From contig NZ_ADNU01000019.1 in assembly GCF_000178455.1 (NCBI RefSeq), positions 1 through 36,896 on the forward strand: a stretch of 36,896 bases of DNA, given 5' to 3'. Made by a program: the position numbers and the translations under genes. The stretch is from Brevibacterium mcbrellneri ATCC 49030. GTDB lineage: Bacteria > Actinomycetota > Actinomycetes > Actinomycetales > Brevibacteriaceae. Each line of letters opens with the position of its first letter. The stretch's first letter is position 1. The notes below the pieces were generated by a model, which was not told the DNA's origin, made no database searches, and worked only from the letters and a program-made list of their open reading frames with translations. Shown here piece by piece: positions 24,600-34,504 of the stretch.

Positions 24600-27500
24600 T
24601 AGGCCTTCACCACGCGAATGTTCGCGTTCAGTTCATTAGCGGAGTGCAGGTCGTCTCCTTCTGCTTTGTCAGTGCTGAGTTCGAACTGCAAAGCAAGCGT
24701 TTCGCCTGCAATGAGCAAACGGTGAGGGGTGAGTGCCTTCGCGGTTGCGTCGTCGGTGAAGAGGGTGACGCGGATGCGGTCAGAGACATCCAGGTCGAGT
24801 TCACGTCGGATGTTCTGGATAGCCCGGACAGCGTCACGTGCCAGACCTTCCGCCTCCAGCTCAGGCGTCACGGTTGTATCCAGCGCCACGAAACCAGAGT
24901 CGGTAGGTGCCAGAACAACACTGTCGCGTGCCGCCTCGGCGACCTCTTCTAAGGTGTACTCACCTTCCACAAGCTCAATCCCGCCAGAGACCACAACACC
25001 ATCATTGACCGACCAGTCGCCTGTCTTGGAACCCTTGATGGCAGTTTGCACTTCCTTCCCGAGGCGCGGGCCGGCTGCGCGGGCGTTCACCGTGAGTTTG
25101 TGGTCGAGTGAGAATCCAGCTTCAGCTGCTTCGTTCATGCGCAACACGTCAACCGACTTCACGTTCAGCTCATCAGCGATGATAGAGGTGAAGTCCTCAC
25201 CTAGCTCAATGTCGGTTGCGACTGTGAGCGTGGACAGAGGCAGACGCACGCGCAGGTGCTGTGCCTTTCGCAGGCTCGATCCCACGGAACACACGCCACG
25301 GGTTGCGTCCATGCGCTCTACAAGGTCTTGGTCTTCTGGGAACAAGGTGGCGTCTGGGTAGTCAGCCAAGTGCACCGACTCTTCTCCTGTGAGACCACGG
25401 AAGATTTCTTCCGCAACGAACGGCATAAGCGGGGACGCTGCACGAATGAACGCTTCAAAGCAGGTGTAGAACACGTCGAAGCTTTCGTGCGTTGTTGCTG
25501 TGCCGTCCCAGAAACGACGGCGCGACCGGCGTACGTACCAGTTGGTCAGAATGTCCAAGTACTCACGGATCAGCTGGCAACCGTTCCACAGGTCATAGGA
25601 GTCCATGGCCTGCTGGAAATCCACCAGGAAATCGTGAGTTTTGGCCAGCAGGTAGCGGTCCAGAACTTGGCTTGATTCATAGCGTTTCTTGGCACTGTAA
25701 CCGCGCGTGTCTGCACCGTCAGCTGACTCAGCTGTGTTGGAGTACGTGGCGAAGAAGTACCACGCGTTCCACGCTGGCAGGATCACCTGGCGAACACCGT
25801 CACGGATTCCCTGTTCCGTGACGATGAGGTTTCCGCCGCGAAGGATGGGGCTGGACATGAGGAACCAGCGCATAGCATCAGAGCCGTCGCGTTCAAACAC
25901 TTCGTTGACGTCCGGGTAGTTGCGCAGGCTCTTCGACATCTTCTGCCCGTCTGAACCAAGAACAATTCCATGGCAGATTACGTCCATGAACGCCGGCTTG
26001 TCGAAGAGTGCAGAGGCCAGAATGTGCAGCGTGTAGAACCACCCGCGGGTCTGGCCAATGTACTCAACGATGAAGTCTGCTGGGTAGTGGTGTTCGAACC
26101 AGTCCTTGTTGTCAAACGGGTAGTGCACCTGACCATATGGCATCGAACCGGAGTCGAACCACACATCCAGGATGTCTTCGACACGACGCATGGTGGACTT
26201 ACCCGTGGGGTCATCCGGGTTAGGCCGAGTCAGTTCATCGACGTACGGGCGGTGAAGGTTCGGTTTGCCGTCTGGCCCGGTGGGCAGGCGACCAAAGTCG
26301 CGTTCGATCTCTTCAAACGAACCGTAGACGTCCAGGCGTGGATACTCCGGGTTATCCGATTTCCACACGGGAACTGGGCTACCCCAGAAGCGGTTACGCG
26401 TAATCGACCAGTCGCGCGCGTTTTCCAGCCATTTTCCGAACTGGCCGTGCTTGACGTTGTCGGGAACCCACGTGATCTTTTCGTTGTTGGCCAACATTTT
26501 GTCTTTGATCTTGGTGACCTCAACGAACCACGAACTCACACCCTTGTAGATGAGTGGGTTCTTGCAACGCCAGCAGTGTGGGTAGGAGTGGTTGTAGGTT
26601 TCGTGGCGGACCAGCACAGTGCCGTCCCACACCGATCCAGTTTCGCCGTCCTTTTTGGTGGCGTTCTTGAGCTGGCGGATCAGTGGCGCGTTAGCTTCGA
26701 ACACCTGCAGGCCTTCGAACTCCTTGACGGGTGCTGTGAACTGGCCGCTCGCGTTCACAGGCATGACGGCTTCAATTCCAGCAGCCTGGGTGACAACGTA
26801 GTCATCCTCACCGAACGCTCCCGCGGTGTGCACCAGTCCGGTACCGTCCGAAGTGGTAACGAAGTCTCCTTCGAGAATCCGGAAGGCGTTCTCGTGACCT
26901 TCGTAGTAGGTAAACGGCGGGTTGTATGTGTGACCAAGAAGGTCGGAGCCCTTCAACGTTTCAACAACTGTGCGCTCCTCCCCCAGTTCTTTTGCATACG
27001 CTGCCAGCCGTGCCTGCGCGATCACGTACCTTTCAGCGGTACCAGTTGGCACCTCGGACTCCACAACCACGTAGTCGATGTCCGATCCAACCACGATCGC
27101 AAGGTTAGAAGGCAGGGTCCACGGCGTGGTGGTCCAGATGAGGAACTTAGCGCCGTGCAGACGTTCAAGCGGGCCACCGGAGCACGTCAGACCAACGGTG
27201 ACCGACGGGTCCTGACGGTCCTTGTAGACCTCTTCATCCATGCGGAGTTCGTGGTTCGACAGCGGCGTCTCATCCGACCAGCAGTACGGCAGAACACGGA
27301 AGCCTTCGTAGATGAGCCCTTTGTCGTACAGAGTTTTGAACACCCACAGTACCGATTCCATGAATTCGGGGTTGAGCGTCTTGTAGTCGTTTTCAAAGTC
27401 GACCCAGCGACCCATGCGGTTGACGTACTCTTCCCACTCGTTGGTGTACTTGAGCACGGAGGCGCGGGCGGCGTCGTTGAACTTCTCGACGCCCATCTCC

Positions 27501-27898
27501 AGGATTTCATCTTTGGTTTTTAAGCCCAGCTGTCGCATGGCTTCAAGTTCAGCGGGGAGACCGTGCGTGTCCCATCCGAAGCGTCGCTCGACCTTCTTCC
27601 CGCGCATGGTCTGGTAGCGAGGAACAACGTCCTTGACGTAGCTAGTCAGGAGGTGGCCGTAGTGTGGCAGACCGTTAGCAAACGGGGGGCCGTCATAGAA
27701 GACGAATTCGTTTTCGCCGTCAACGCCTGCGTCACGCTGTTCGACAGACTTGCGGAATGTGTTGTTTTCGTTCCAGTAAGCAAGAATGTCTTTTTCTAGT
27801 TCTGGAAATTTAGGGCTGGGTGTGAGTCCTCCAGTAAACGTCGTCGCCTGGGGGTACACCCGTTGGGTGTGAGCTTCTGAGCCGGTTGTTTCGGTCAT
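24599..27898 (-). CDS. ileS: Isoleucyl-tRNA synthetase, type 2
   Basis: A 1099-residue class I synthetase charging tRNA-Ile. HYGH (residues 79-82) in [15 protein letters not shown] is the HIGH-type motif; KMSKS is at 653-657. An editing domain (CP1) lies between ([13 protein letters not shown] and [16 protein letters not shown]). The C-terminal half includes the anticodon-binding region (SRRRFWDG). Motif form and length match the eukaryote-like IleS2 class, often tolerant to mupirocin; the Zn-binding C-terminus of E. coli-type IleS is absent. ATG 27898 has AAAGGA six bases upstream, inside a T-box-controlled leader. The stop overlaps folC by one base. Confidence 0.96.
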   Translation of the reverse strand: MTETTGSEAHTQRVYPQATTFTGGLTPSPKFPELEKDILAYWNENNTFRKSVEQRDAGVDGENEFVFYDGPPFANGLPHYGHLLTSYVKDVVPRYQTMRGKKVERRFGWDTHGLPAELEAMRQLGLKTKDEILEMGVEKFNDAARASVLKYTNEWEEYVNRMGRWVDFENDYKTLNPEFMESVLWVFKTLYDKGLIYEGFRVLPYCWSDETPLSNHELRMDEEVYKDRQDPSVTVGLTCSGGPLERLHGAKFLIWTTTPWTLPSNLAIVVGSDIDYVVVESEVPTGTAERYVIAQARLAAYAKELGEERTVVETLKGSDLLGHTYNPPFTYYEGHENAFRILEGDFVTTSDGTGLVHTAGAFGEDDYVVTQAAGIEAVMPVNASGQFTAPVKEFEGLQVFEANAPLIRQLKNATKKDGETGSVWDGTVLVRHETYNHSYPHCWRCKNPLIYKGVSSWFVEVTKIKDKMLANNEKITWVPDNVKHGQFGKWLENARDWSITRNRFWGSPVPVWKSDNPEYPRLDVYGSFEEIERDFGRLPTGPDGKPNLHRPYVDELTRPNPDDPTGKSTMRRVEDILDVWFDSGSMPYGQVHYPFDNKDWFEHHYPADFIVEYIGQTRGWFYTLHILASALFDKPAFMDVICHGIVLGSDGQKMSKSLRNYPDVNEVFERDGSDAMRWFLMSSPILRGGNLIVTEQGIRDGVRQVILPAWNAWYFFATYSNTAESADGADTRGYSAKKRYESSQVLDRYLLAKTHDFLVDFQQAMDSYDLWNGCQLIREYLDILTNWYVRRSRRRFWDGTATTHESFDVFYTCFEAFIRAASPLMPFVAEEIFRGLTGEESVHLADYPDATLFPEDQDLVERMDATRGVCSVGSSLRKAQHLRVRLPLSTLTVATDIELGEDFTSIIADELNVKSVDVLRMNEAAEAGFSLDHKLTVNARAAGPRLGKEVQTAIKGSKTGDWSVNDGVVVSGGIELVEGEYTLEEVAEAARDSVVLAPTDSGFVALDTTVTPELEAEGLARDAVRAIQNIRRELDLDVSDRIRVTLFTDDATAKALTPHRLLIAGETLALQFELSTDKAEGDDLHSANELNANIRVVKA

Positions 27899-27901
27899 GA
27901 G

Positions 27902-28160
27902 CGTCCTTTAACTTTCAGGGGCCGAGTGGTTCGCACTTGACCCGATTTACGGTGTCATCCGTGCGAGGACGAAGGCCAGTGGGCCACCGCGGTACCACCC
28001 CGCTTATCTGTTCTTCCCGAGGTGGCAAGGACAGATCGCTCATAAGGCTGTTACGGGCCTACCCGTCCGGTTCTACTGGGCGAATGCTGTCTTGCTGCGT
28101 GTGTGTTTGCGCTTTCTTGCAACCGCTTTTCTTCCGGATGCTCCCCGGTGATAGCCGGAT
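27902..28160 (-). promoter_or_regulatory. Translational T-box riboswitch controlling ileS
   Basis: The minus-strand leader has the T-box core GGGTGGTACCGCGG (28000-27987). It contains UGGU (27997-27994), complementary to the ACCA end of tRNA-Ile. An ultrashort stem I, CCGG-CTATCA-CCGG (about 28158-28145), carries the specifier AUC (28152-28150), the isoleucine codon. The anti-SD CGTCCT (27971-27966) is complementary to AGGACG (27907-27902), covering the ileS SD. No U-tract terminator is present, so control is of translation start. This matches the established actinobacterial ileS class. The 5' end of the transcript was not located with confidence. Confidence 0.9.
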
Positions 28161-28234
28161 CATAGCGGTATTAGCTTACCGCATAGAAGCACGTGTATAC
28201 GTGTGTAATGTGGGACGTATATAGAGGAGGACCA

Positions 28235-28993
28235 ATGACGGATCAGAAACTACGTGCAGTTGTCACTGGCGCCAGCTCAGGTATTGGTGCCGCCACCGTT
28301 CGCCAGCTTCGGGCTCTCGACTGGGACGTTGTCGCAGTTGCCCGGCGTGAAGACAAGCTCAAGGCGCTTGCTGAAGAAACCGGTGCCACCTACATCGTGG
28401 CGGATATGACCAGCGACGATGACGTTGCGCGTATGGCTGAAGAAGTACGCGCCCAAGGTCCAGTTCACTCGCTTGTGGCCAACGCTGGGTTTGCTCTGGG
28501 AACCGATGAAGTCAAGGACGCCAACGTCGAGGACTGGAAGAAGATGTTCGACATCAACGTGCTGGGCGTTGTGCGCGCCGTCAAGGCGCTCCTGCCCGCC
28601 TTGGTCGACTCCGGCCGAGGTGACATCTGCATCATGAGTTCCACGGCTGGGCATATTGCCTATGAAGGCGGAGGCGGTTACGTCGCTGCCAAGCACGGAA
28701 CCACCTCGGTCGCGGAAACCTTGAGGCTGGAACTTGCCGGCCAGCCGGTCCGTGTCATGGAAATTGCCCCGGGTATGGTCGCGACTGACGAGTTTTCTCT
28801 CAAGCGGCTGGGATCCCAGGAAGCTGCCGACAAAGTGTACGAGGGCGTTGAGCGCCCACTGACGGCCGAGGACGTTGCTGACGCTGTTGTCTACACGCTG
28901 ACGCGTCCGCACCACTTCAACGTTGACCTCATGGTCATTCGCCCCATCGCACAAGCGGCACAGCACAAGGTGGCGCGCAACTCCGGACTCTAA
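28235..28993 (+). CDS. SDR family oxidoreductase
   Basis: A 252-residue short-chain dehydrogenase/reductase, NADP-linked judging by Arg37-Arg38 after the second strand. The coenzyme motif TGASSGIG is at residues 11-18, NAG at 83-85, catalytic Ser135 or Ser136 in IMSSTAG, and Tyr149-x3-Lys153 in GYVAAKH. The PG turn is in IAPGMV. It resembles YdfG/serine-3-dehydrogenase-type enzymes; the substrate is unknown. ATG 28235 has GAGGAGG six bases upstream. The frame extends to 28193, but that part covers the SD itself. It is transcribed divergently from ileS and leads into valS after 42 nt. Confidence 0.9.
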   Translation: MTDQKLRAVVTGASSGIGAATVRQLRALDWDVVAVARREDKLKALAEETGATYIVADMTSDDDVARMAEEVRAQGPVHSLVANAGFALGTDEVKDANVEDWKKMFDINVLGVVRAVKALLPALVDSGRGDICIMSSTAGHIAYEGGGGYVAAKHGTTSVAETLRLELAGQPVRVMEIAPGMVATDEFSLKRLGSQEAADKVYEGVERPLTAEDVADAVVYTLTRPHHFNVDLMVIRPIAQAAQHKVARNSGL

Positions 28994-29035
28994 AGGTCTT
29001 TGGCCTTTGCCCAACCCAGGTGAAAAGATAAAGCT

Positions 29036-31681
29036 ATGAATAACGGCCCAAGCACACACGACTCGGTGCACCTTCCAGATAAACCAGCCCTCGAAGGGCT
29101 TTCCGAAAAATGGGATGCGAAATGGAGTGAGGAACAGGTCTACGCGTTTGACCGCAACACCACCCGTGAAGAGGTCTACGCAATCGACACTCCCCCACCC
29201 ACAGCCTCCGGTTCTTTGCACGTGGGCCACGTCTTTAGCTACACGCACACCGACGTCATGGCGCGATACATGCGCATGACCGGCAAAAACGTTTTCTACC
29301 CCATGGGCTGGGACGACAACGGCCTTCCAACCGAACGTCGTGTACAGAACTACTACGGTGTGAAGTGTGAGCCTTCACTTCCCTACGACCCGGACTTCAC
29401 GCCACCTGAAAAGCCAGCAAAGAATCCACGCGACTTTGTTGCTGTTTCGCGTCTGAACTTCATTGAGCTGTGCGAAAAGCTGTCTGCTGAAGACGAAAAG
29501 GTGTTCGAGCAGCTGTTCCGCTCAGTGGGGCTCTCAGTTGACTGGAACTATTCGTACCGCACGATCGACGACAAGTCCCGTGCCGTGTCCCAGCGCGCAT
29601 TTTTGCACGATTTGAAGGCGGGGCAAGCGTACTCGCAGGACGCACCCACTATGTGGGATGTGACATTTGGGACCGCGGTTGCGCAAGCTGAACTCGAGGA
29701 CCGCGAGAAGGAAGGCGCGTACCACAAGGTCAAGTTCTTCCCCACCGGACCCGACGGCCTGGCCGACACCACACGTGAGCCCGTTGTCATTCTGACTTCA
29801 CGCCCAGAGCTCATTCCAGCAGTTGTAGCGCTTGTGGCCCACCCTGACGATGAGCGTTACCAGGGGCTTTTTGGTTCGACCGTTGTGTCGCCACTGTTCG
29901 GTGTTGAAGTTGAAGTCAAGGCTCACGAACTCGCGAAGTCCGACAAGGGTACGGGCATCGCCATGGTGTGTACGTTTGGTGACCTCACCGACGTCACGTG
30001 GTGGCGTGAACTGGACCTCCCAACGCGTGCCGTGGTGACCCGTGACGGGCGCTTGAGCCGCGAGGTTCCCGAATGGATCGCCAACTCCGCAAAGCCTGAC
30101 GCCGCCGAGGTGTACGGCAAGCTTGCTGGTAAGACCACGTTCACCGCGCGGAAGGAAATCGCTGAGCTGCTGGAAGAGTCTGGCGACCTCACCGGCCCCA
30201 TTGAGCAGATCACCCATCCGGTTCCGTTCTACGAAAAGGGCGACAAGCCACTTGAAGTCGTCACGTCGCGTCAGTGGTACATCCGCAACGGTGGACGGAG
30301 TGCGGAACTCCGCGACGCTTTGATTGCGCGGGGTCGCGAGATCGACTGGCACCCGGCGTTTATGCGTTCACGCTATGAGAACTGGGTTGAGGGCTTGAGC
30401 GGCGACTGGCTAGTGTCACGTCAGCGTTACTTCGGTGTTCCGATTCCGCTGTGGTACCGCCTCGATGGGCAGGGCCAGCCGGACTACGACGACCCGATTG
30501 TTCCACGCAACGACCAGTTGCCAGTGGACCCACAGGCACACACCCCTGAGGGTTATAGGGATGAGCAGCGTGACCAGCCAGGTGGCTTTACCGGCGACCC
30601 AGACGTGCTGGACACGTGGGCTACATCGAGCCTGACACCACAGCTGATTGGTGGATGGTCCACAGACGACAACCTGTTTAACAAGGTCTTCCCGTTCGAC
30701 CTGCGCCCTCAGGGTCACGACATTATCCGCACGTGGCTGTTCTCCACGGTGGTTCGTGCCAACTCGATTAACGGCTCGATCCCGTGGACGAACACCGCAC
30801 TGTCCGGGTGGATTCTGGACCCGGACCGCAAGAAGATGTCGAAGTCCAAAGGCAATGTGGTTGTCCCCAGCGACATCATCGCGGAAACCAAACCTGGTTT
30901 TGGTCCCGACGCGGTCCGTTACTGGGCAGCAAGCGCGCGTTTGGGCGGTGACACCGCCTATGATGTGTCGCAGATGCAAATTGGGCGCCGTTTGGCCATG
31001 AAACTACTCAATGCATCGAAGTTTGCCCTTGCGCAAGGTGTCCACGCAGGTCACGTCCAAGACTTTGCTCACGTGACTCACCCTCTTGACCAGGCGTTTC
31101 TGGCGAAGCTGCGTGCCACGATCGAGCAGGCGGGCGCATACTTTGCGGAGTACGACTACGCGCATGCGTTGCGTGTCACCGAGTCGTTCTTCTGGGAGTT
31201 CACCGACGACTACGTCGAACTTGTCAAGGACCGCTCATACGGTGCACAGGGCGAGCAGGCTCAGCTTTCTGCTCACGTGACCCTGGCCACCGCACTTGAT
31301 GCACTGTTGCGCCTGTTTGCTCCGTTCATGCCCTTTGTCACCGAAGAAGTCTGGTCGTGGTGGCACAACGGATCTATCCACCGAACCACATGGCCGAGTG
31401 CCACCGAAATCACAGCCGGTGACACCTCGGGCGTGGACTTGGAAACCATCGCTACGATTCTGGCAGAGGTTCGCCGCGCCAAGACTGAAGCGAAGGTGTC
31501 CCAAAAGACCGAGGTCGCCTCAGCGACTCTGCGCGCCACCGCAGCCGTGGTAGCAATGGCAGAGGCCGCACGAGGCGATTTGGAAGCTGCGGGCCGTATT
31601 CGCGGGTGGGAACTCACCGTTGACGACGCGCAAACAGAACCCACTGTCACTGACATTGAGTTCGCAGTCGAAGAAAAGTAA
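29036..31681 (+). CDS. valS: Valyl-tRNA synthetase
   Basis: An 881-residue class I synthetase charging tRNA-Val. HVGH is at residues 62-65 (PPTASGSLHVGHVFSYTHTD) and KMSKS at 600-604 (KKMSKSKGNVV). A large CP1 editing insert lies between. GWDDNGLPTERRVQNYYG marks the form with WDDNG, rather than the usual G(T/L)DHAGIATQ of E. coli-type ValS. The C-terminal tRNA-binding coiled coil of ordinary bacterial ValS is missing; the end is a short mixed domain. It starts 42 nt after the SDR gene, with AGGTGA rather far upstream of the ATG, and runs into the AIM24 gene 14 nt later. Confidence 0.95.
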   Translation: MNNGPSTHDSVHLPDKPALEGLSEKWDAKWSEEQVYAFDRNTTREEVYAIDTPPPTASGSLHVGHVFSYTHTDVMARYMRMTGKNVFYPMGWDDNGLPTERRVQNYYGVKCEPSLPYDPDFTPPEKPAKNPRDFVAVSRLNFIELCEKLSAEDEKVFEQLFRSVGLSVDWNYSYRTIDDKSRAVSQRAFLHDLKAGQAYSQDAPTMWDVTFGTAVAQAELEDREKEGAYHKVKFFPTGPDGLADTTREPVVILTSRPELIPAVVALVAHPDDERYQGLFGSTVVSPLFGVEVEVKAHELAKSDKGTGIAMVCTFGDLTDVTWWRELDLPTRAVVTRDGRLSREVPEWIANSAKPDAAEVYGKLAGKTTFTARKEIAELLEESGDLTGPIEQITHPVPFYEKGDKPLEVVTSRQWYIRNGGRSAELRDALIARGREIDWHPAFMRSRYENWVEGLSGDWLVSRQRYFGVPIPLWYRLDGQGQPDYDDPIVPRNDQLPVDPQAHTPEGYRDEQRDQPGGFTGDPDVLDTWATSSLTPQLIGGWSTDDNLFNKVFPFDLRPQGHDIIRTWLFSTVVRANSINGSIPWTNTALSGWILDPDRKKMSKSKGNVVVPSDIIAETKPGFGPDAVRYWAASARLGGDTAYDVSQMQIGRRLAMKLLNASKFALAQGVHAGHVQDFAHVTHPLDQAFLAKLRATIEQAGAYFAEYDYAHALRVTESFFWEFTDDYVELVKDRSYGAQGEQAQLSAHVTLATALDALLRLFAPFMPFVTEEVWSWWHNGSIHRTTWPSATEITAGDTSGVDLETIATILAEVRRAKTEAKVSQKTEVASATLRATAAVVAMAEAARGDLEAAGRIRGWELTVDDAQTEPTVTDIEFAVEEK

Positions 31682-31695
31682 TCACCGGAGGCACT

Positions 31696-32367
31696 ATGCG
31701 TAGTGAACTGTTTGCCGACATCCACCAAGAAAAGAACAACACTGAGCGATGGACTCTACAGTCCAAACGCATGTTGCGCACCTACATCACCCCTGACGCG
31801 CCTATGGTTGCGACGAAGGGATCGATGGTTGCGTACCAGGGCAATGTGACGTTCCGTCACAAGGGCTCACGTTCGGTTGGTGAGTTTTTCAAGAAGCAGC
31901 TGACCAGCGAAGACACGCCCATGATGAGTGTCGAAGGGCATGGAGAGGTTTTTTACGCGCGGAACGCTGCGAATATCTTTCTCATGCAGCTGGAGGGCGA
32001 TCAGGATGCTCTGACTGTGAACTCTTCACGGTTGCTGGCGTTCGATGCGCACCTCAACTGGGATATCAAGCGTATCCGCGGTGGAATGGGTGCTCTGGCT
32101 TCAGGGTCTGGGCTGTTCAACATTGAAATGTCCGGGCAAGGCAGCGCGTCAGTGTGCTGTTACGGTGACCCAATGGTTCTAGACTGCTCGCAGACTCCAA
32201 CATATGTGGACCCGCAGGCTGCGGTGTGCTGGTCGGCGAATCTTGCACCTCAGATTAAGGTGGACGCTTCGATTGGCACGTTTATTGGACGTGAGTCGGG
32301 CGAGACGGTTCAGCTGATGTTTCACGGGCCGGGGTTTGTTGTGGTGCAGCCTGCAGAAACGTATTAG
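31696..32367 (+). CDS. AIM24 family protein
   Basis: A 223-residue protein of the AIM24 (DUF124) beta-sandwich family, whose molecular function in bacteria is not known. GSMVAYQGNVTF (residues 42-53), a Gly-rich turn (IRGGMGALASGSGLFN) and the C-terminal FHGPGFVVVQP are typical. ATG 31696 has GGAGG five bases upstream. It is the third gene of the SDR-valS-AIM24 group and ends in a hairpin lying within the last codons of the convergent clpX. Confidence 0.9.
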   Translation: MRSELFADIHQEKNNTERWTLQSKRMLRTYITPDAPMVATKGSMVAYQGNVTFRHKGSRSVGEFFKKQLTSEDTPMMSVEGHGEVFYARNAANIFLMQLEGDQDALTVNSSRLLAFDAHLNWDIKRIRGGMGALASGSGLFNIEMSGQGSASVCCYGDPMVLDCSQTPTYVDPQAAVCWSANLAPQIKVDASIGTFIGRESGETVQLMFHGPGFVVVQPAETY

Positions 32368-32385
32368 ACCGAGGTTGTTTTCGCT

Positions 32386-33645
32386 TTAGGCCGTCTTTCG
32401 GGACGGCCTTTTGCGTTCCTTTTTAGGAACGAGGGTGGGTGCGACGTTGCTGCTAACGACGTCTTTGGTGATGACGACGCGTTCAATGTCGTCGCGGCTG
32501 GGCAGTTCAAACATGATGGGCTGGAGCACTTCTTCGAGGATTGAGCGAAGACCGCGTGCACCGGTTTCGCGCAGGAGTGCAAGGTCTGCGATCGCTTCGA
32601 GTGCTTCGTGCTCGAATTCGAGTTCAACGCCGTCCATGTTGAACATGGCTTGGTACTGCTTGACCAGTGCATTGCGTGGCTCTGTGAGGATCGCAATGAG
32701 TGCTTCACGGTCAAGGTTGTCCAGTGTTGCGATCACGGGGACACGCCCGATGAACTCAGGAATGAGACCGAACTTGAGGAGGTCTTCTGGGAGCAGGTCC
32801 TCGAAGTGGTTGACGTTGTCTTCTTTAGATTGGATGAGAGCGCCGAATCCGATTCCGTGCTTGCCTTTGCGTGCCGAAATAATCTCTTCAAGGCCAGCGA
32901 ATGCGCCTGCAACGATGAAGAGAACGTTGGTGGTGTCCAGCTGGATAAATTCTTGGTGTGGGTGTTTTCGCCCGCCTTGTGGTGGGACGGATGCCTGGGT
33001 TCCTTCCAGGATTTTCAGGAGTGCCTGCTGGACTCCTTCACCGGAAACGTCGCGGGTGATGGACGGGTTCTCGGCTTTCCGGGAGATCTTGTCGATTTCA
33101 TCAATGTAGATGATGCCAGTTTGAGCACGCTCCACGTCGAAGTCGGCTGCTTGAAGGAGTTTGAGCAGGATGTTTTCGACGTCTTCACCGACATATCCGG
33201 CTTCTGTGAGTGAGGTGGCGTCGGCAACTGCGAAGGGTACGTTGAGTTTCTTGGCGAGGGTCTGCGCTACGTAGGTTTTCCCTGAGCCGGTTGGTCCCAC
33301 CATAAGAATGTTGGATTTTGCGATTTCGACGTCCGGTTTGTCACCGGATTGCATCGCATTGATGCGTTTGTAGTGGTTGTACACCGCTACTGATAGGGCG
33401 CGTTTGGCAGATGCTTGGCCTACAACAAAGTCGTTGAGGTGGTCGAAGATGTCCTGTGGTTTGGGTAGCTCGATCTTCTCTTCGGTCTTTTTGCCGGCGT
33501 TGAGTTCTTCGTCGATGATTTCGTTGCACAGGCCGATGCATTCGTCGCAGATGTATACGCCCGAACCTGCGATGAGCTTTCGGACTTGTTTTTGCGTTTT
33601 GTCGCAAAAACTACATTTAAGTAAATCTGCACCTGCGCGTGTCAC
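32386..33645 (-). CDS. clpX: ATP-dependent Clp protease ATP-binding subunit ClpX
   Basis: A 419-residue AAA+ unfoldase feeding substrates to ClpP1P2. The N-terminal zinc-binding domain has Cys11, Cys14, Cys33 and Cys36. Walker A GPTGSGKT is at 117-124, the pore loop motif GYVGED follows at about 150, and Walker B is IIYIDEID. The IGF loop (KHGIGFGA) docks ClpP. The C-terminal sensor-2 region ([13 protein letters not shown]) is present. The start is a GTG at 33645, eight bases after GAAAGG; the GTG at 33651 would sit only two bases from it. The tail [12 protein letters not shown] is basic. It lies 200 nt downstream of clpP2 and may have its own promoter. Confidence 0.97.
   Translation of the reverse strand: MTRAGADLLKCSFCDKTQKQVRKLIAGSGVYICDECIGLCNEIIDEELNAGKKTEEKIELPKPQDIFDHLNDFVVGQASAKRALSVAVYNHYKRINAMQSGDKPDVEIAKSNILMVGPTGSGKTYVAQTLAKKLNVPFAVADATSLTEAGYVGEDVENILLKLLQAADFDVERAQTGIIYIDEIDKISRKAENPSITRDVSGEGVQQALLKILEGTQASVPPQGGRKHPHQEFIQLDTTNVLFIVAGAFAGLEEIISARKGKHGIGFGALIQSKEDNVNHFEDLLPEDLLKFGLIPEFIGRVPVIATLDNLDREALIAILTEPRNALVKQYQAMFNMDGVELEFEHEALEAIADLALLRETGARGLRSILEEVLQPIMFELPSRDDIERVVITKDVVSSNVAPTLVPKKERKRPSRKTA
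32388..32412 (+). terminator. Terminator of AIM24 inside the clpX 3' end
   Basis: AGGCCGTC (32388-32395) and GACGGCCT (32402-32409) form an 8-bp stem with loop TTTCGG, followed by TTT. The whole hairpin lies in the last codons of the opposite-strand clpX gene (stop at 32388-32386). On the clpX strand no U tract follows, so it acts for the plus-strand transcript. Confidence 0.8.
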
Positions 33646-33774
33646 TGTCACAACCTTTCACAGAACTCATAACCAGAGTAGTACGCTCGCTCGCTCCATG
33701 CTTGCATAAACGCGCTAGCACTGGCTGTTTTCCGTTAACGGTGTGTCGCTAGATCTTACCGCTGTTAGGTAGCG

Positions 33775-33838
33775 AAACGGCGCAAAGCGAGCAAAACTAC
33801 GCAATGTAATGCGCCGTTCTGTTCGCTTTGCGCCGTTT
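33775..33838. repeat. 16-bp inverted repeat between clpX and clpP2
   Basis: AAACGGCGCAAAGCGA (33775-33790) is a perfect reverse complement of 33823-33838, separated by 32 nt that contain a further GCGCA/TGCGT stem and a third GCGCCGTT copy. It begins 6 nt after the clpP2 stop. As an RNA it is a branched hairpin ending UUU, possibly a terminator of clpP1P2. The 193-nt gap around it shows no gene. Confidence 0.7.
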
Positions 33839-33844
33839 GAGCGA

Positions 33845-34492
33845 TTACTTCACGCCTTTACGGCTACTGAGCACCTGGTCGACCAGTCCGTAGTTCTTCG
33901 CTTCTTCGGCGGTGAGGAAAAGGTCGCGCTCAATGTCGTTGGAGACCTCGTCAGCGCTCTTGTTGGAGTGCTTAGCCAAAGTCTCTTCAAGCCAACGACG
34001 CATCCGCAGGACTTCGTTCGCCTGAATCTCAAGGTCAGACGCCTGCCCCTGACCTTGACCCTGCATAGCGGGCTGGTGGATGAGCACGCGCGCGTTCGGA
34101 AGCGCAAGACGCTTTCCAGGCGCACCCGCTGCCAGCAGAACCGCCGCCGCCGAGGCCGCCTGCCCCAAGCACACAGTCTGGATTTCTGGCTTGATGTACT
34201 GCATGGTGTCGTAAATTGCGGTAAGTGCTGTGAACGATCCACCTGGCGAGTTGATGTACAGCGTGATGTCGCGGTCTGGGTCCTGGCTTTCCAGGACAAG
34301 CAGCTGGGCCATCACGTCGTCGGCCGATGTGTCGTCTACCTGCACACCCAAGAAGATCACTCGGTCTTCAAACAGTTTGGTGTAAGGGTCCTGGCGCTTG
34401 AAACCGTACGGTGTGCGCTCTTCGAACTGCGGCATCACATAGCGCGACGTTGGCATGTTTCCAGCGGTTGCCCATGGGTCAATGTGTGTCAT
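33845..34492 (-). CDS. clpP2: ATP-dependent Clp protease proteolytic subunit ClpP2
   Basis: A 215-residue serine protease subunit, ClpP2-like. Its N-terminal half reads [34 protein letters not shown], close to M. tuberculosis ClpP2. The triad is Ser114 ([10 protein letters not shown]), His139 (LIHQP) and Asp190 (IERDLFL). The Met/Gln-Gly insert (AMQGQGQGQ) after the His loop is distinctive. Actinobacterial ClpP1 and ClpP2 form a mixed tetradecamer with ClpX or ClpC. ATG 34492 follows GGAG and lies 12 nt after the clpP1 stop. Confidence 0.96.
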   Translation of the reverse strand: MTHIDPWATAGNMPTSRYVMPQFEERTPYGFKRQDPYTKLFEDRVIFLGVQVDDTSADDVMAQLLVLESQDPDRDITLYINSPGGSFTALTAIYDTMQYIKPEIQTVCLGQAASAAAVLLAAGAPGKRLALPNARVLIHQPAMQGQGQGQASDLEIQANEVLRMRRWLEETLAKHSNKSADEVSNDIERDLFLTAEEAKNYGLVDQVLSSRKGVK

Positions 34493-34504
34493 GAAAGTCT
34501 CCGA

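Noticed and set aside
25970..27523. Long plus-strand frame (517 codons) opposite ileS
   Set aside because: No recognisable protein; ileS on the other strand has full motifs. It is a shadow of the codon bias of ileS.
28161..28170. TATGAT as the ileS -10 box
   Set aside because: The transcript would then start inside T-box stem I and lose the specifier structure.
28277..29248. Long minus-strand frame opposite the SDR gene and valS start
   Set aside because: The plus strand carries clear SDR and HIGH-type motifs; the antisense product shows no conserved features.
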